DNA of 14,348 nucleotides from Patescibacteria group bacterium (lineage in GTDB: Bacteria; Patescibacteriota; Minisyncoccia; Phycocordibacterales; GWA1-40-21): contig JAGXAA010000016.1 of NCBI GenBank assembly GCA_018971765.1, positions 1-14,348 of the forward strand, written 5' to 3'. The translations under genes and the position numbers were made by a program. Under the pieces are notes generated by a model. That model saw nothing but the letters and a program-made list of their open reading frames with translations, made no database searches and had not been told where the DNA came from. Numbering within the stretch: position 1 is the stretch's first letter; each line of letters starts with the position of its first letter. This document shows positions 13,117 to 14,348 of the stretch, one piece after another.

Positions 13117-13959
13117 TCAAGTCGTCTGATAAAGTTCTTTTATCTCCTCCGATATCGCGTCAATCTTGGCGTCTTTAATTCCGGCATTTTTAAGAATATT
13201 TCTGTCGGATAGTTGCTTACTTAGGACGATTCCTCGCGAGAGCAAATCTCGCTTTTCTGAACCGCTCAAAGCGGTGAGGGCGGTAATCGGGTGCAAATTG
13301 AAATCTTCAATCATATTGTGGAGATTGCCAGCGCTTGGATAATTCCAGCCGATTAGAGAAAGACCGCTGCATTTGGCGTATTCAATGGCGGATGACGTGA
13401 ATTTTGTGTTGGTAATCAGATCGGCTTCATCGTATTTTCTTTTTTTACCGCCCATATTGAAAACCGTTTCTTTCAAATCGTCAAAGCGCGCCTTGACGTA
13501 AAGCGCCACTTTGAGATCCGACTTGAGCCCGCTGTCATTGTGAAATTTTGCTTCAGCGATTACGAGCTTCAAATCGTTCCAAGCAATTACATCAATCTCG
13601 TGCTCCGCGCAATGCCCTTTCGCCATAAGATTGGTCTCCGCTTTAAAACCCCTGGCTTTGAAAAGCTCGGCGACAAATTTCTCAAACGGAAAGCCCGACG
13701 GCCCCAATTCCATCACCGCTCTTCTCACGGAATACTTGAGAGCGACAGGCTTTTCATATCGGCGCAAAAGAGAAAAGGCATGAGCGTAAATTTCTCCCGT
13801 GCTCATGCCGTCTCTCACTTCTTTTTGTATATGCTCGGCTATCAGACCGACACTCTTTTCGGACGCCCCAGTCCTCTCAAGCGACGCTTTTAATTTCCTG
13901 ACGTCAAACGGCTCTTTTTCTCCCGTAGACTTGATTATTAAAGCATCCTTGCTGGGCAT
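13117..13959 (-). CDS. ATP-cone domain fused to Mrr-like restriction endonuclease domain
   Basis: 280 residues in three parts. About 5-88 is an ATP-cone, the nucleotide-sensing domain of ribonucleotide reductases and NrdR (IIKSTGEKEPFDVRKLKASL, then VALKYSVRRAVMELGPSG). About 89-205 is a PD-(D/E)XK nuclease of Mrr type, opening FEKFVAELFKARGFKAE, with HEIDVIAWNDLKLVIAEAKFH carrying the predicted catalytic Asp123 and Glu136-x-Lys138. About 222-280 is a helical tail, HPITALTALSGSEKRDLLSR, possibly a DNA-binding helix-hairpin-helix-like module. Starting at the ATG at 13959, it follows the gene for a putative exported protein by 18 nt. Nuclease activity gated by ATP or dATP, for example in response to phage-altered nucleotide pools, is plausible for this architecture but is inference. 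No methyltransferase partner is visible. Confidence 0.85.
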   Translation of the reverse strand: MPSKDALIIKSTGEKEPFDVRKLKASLERTGASEKSVGLIAEHIQKEVRDGMSTGEIYAHAFSLLRRYEKPVALKYSVRRAVMELGPSGFPFEKFVAELFKARGFKAETNLMAKGHCAEHEIDVIAWNDLKLVIAEAKFHNDSGLKSDLKVALYVKARFDDLKETVFNMGGKKRKYDEADLITNTKFTSSAIEYAKCSGLSLIGWNYPSAGNLHNMIEDFNLHPITALTALSGSEKRDLLSRGIVLSKQLSDRNILKNAGIKDAKIDAISEEIKELYQTT

Positions 13960-13977
13960 AAGAATTAGCTGAAAAAA

Positions 13978-14348
13978 TTAGCCCTTATCGTTAAATTGAA
14001 CTTTGTCGATATTGTCGCCTTCTTTGACTTCAAGGATATTGAGATTCACGGGCTTGCCATCCAAGGTTGCGCCAACCGTTATATTCTTCGGCGCGGCAAA
14101 CTCAACTCTGAAAGGACGAGGAGTAATGACTTGAGCGCAAACTCCATCCGTCGTCTTTGTGGTAAATTGAAGCGTGTAATGATTCGTCGCATCTGACGGT
14201 ACCGCAGTCACGCTTACCGAGTGACATGGGGTGGGAAGATCTATCATTCCGACATACGTATGCTTGCCGTTCTTGTATTGATGTCTTGCGTTTATGGTTG
14301 TTATTTCATAGTTTGAACTTGATCCGTTTTTCAAAGGGATTTGCCCCT
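13978..14348 (-). CDS. C-terminal part of a putative exported protein, start beyond window
   Basis: The frame stays open to the window edge, so the N-terminus, and any signal peptide, is missing; the in-frame TTG at 14334 is unlikely to be the true start. About 123 residues are visible: beta-strand-rich and hydrophilic with alternating Thr/Val patterns (VGMIDLPTPCHSVSVTAV, then HYTLQFTTKTTDGVCAQV) and two cysteines about 30 residues apart that could form a disulfide, consistent with an Ig-like or other beta-sandwich domain outside the membrane. I do not recognise the family. The ATP-cone nuclease gene follows after 18 nt, possibly in the same transcript. Confidence 0.65.
   Translation of the reverse strand, partial: GQIPLKNGSSSNYEITTINARHQYKNGKHTYVGMIDLPTPCHSVSVTAVPSDATNHYTLQFTTKTTDGVCAQVITPRPFRVEFAAPKNITVGATLDGKPVNLNILEVKEGDNIDKVQFNDKG

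Overview
The window (14,348 bases, moderately AT-rich, tightly packed, standard genetic code, alternative GTG/TTG starts, few recognisable Shine-Dalgarno sites) most resembles a Candidate Phyla Radiation / Patescibacteria genome, probably Parcubacteria-like. This is inferred from short gene forms, a glgA-GH57-phosphorylase cluster, a GH57 protein ending in a UvrB/C-type motif, an ATP-cone nuclease and a MacAB-type exporter. No ribosomal or other phylogenetic marker is present, so the assignment is tentative.

Layout. Bases 1-1663: a serine recombinase gene (minus) enclosed by a 95-bp inverted repeat that matches at 93 of 95 positions; the right copy is a string of small perfect hairpins. Bases 1687-1760: tRNA-Ala(TGC) with encoded CCA, 23 bp from the repeat. 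Bases 1799-6481: an alpha-glucan operon on the minus strand, transcribed glgA, GH57 amylase/branching-type enzyme with UVR tail, then glucan phosphorylase; its promoter appears to start transcription at the GTG codon itself (leaderless). Bases 6575-7471 (plus): two small membrane proteins. Bases 7639-11460 (plus): a MacA-like adaptor, an ABC ATPase and a MacB/FtsX permease. Bases 11504-12937 (minus): a RecB/Cas4-like PD-(D/E)XK nuclease followed by a protein-isoaspartate methyltransferase. Bases 13117-14348 (minus): the end of a putative exported protein, then an ATP-cone/Mrr-like nuclease.

The most unusual signal is a family of nested-palindrome elements of 104-136 bp with shared termini (TGAATTACGAAAC). 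Copy A is at 7485-7620, B at 9408-9511 and C at 12956-13060. B and C are about 94% identical; C is in the opposite chromosomal orientation and is flanked by an 8-bp direct repeat, as expected of a transposed element. All three end exactly 18 nt upstream of a start codon (macA-like, ABC ATPase, RecB-like nuclease), and B and C face their downstream genes in the same orientation. This suggests a mobile, MITE-like element that sits at, or is selected at, promoter or leader positions.

How the genes fit together: the glg cluster would make alpha-glucan (GlgA), remodel or trim it (GH57) and release glucose-1-phosphate (phosphorylase). The MacAB-like set would export a peptide, lipid or drug across the envelope. 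The two nucleases could act in DNA repair or defence, but nothing in the sequence proves this.
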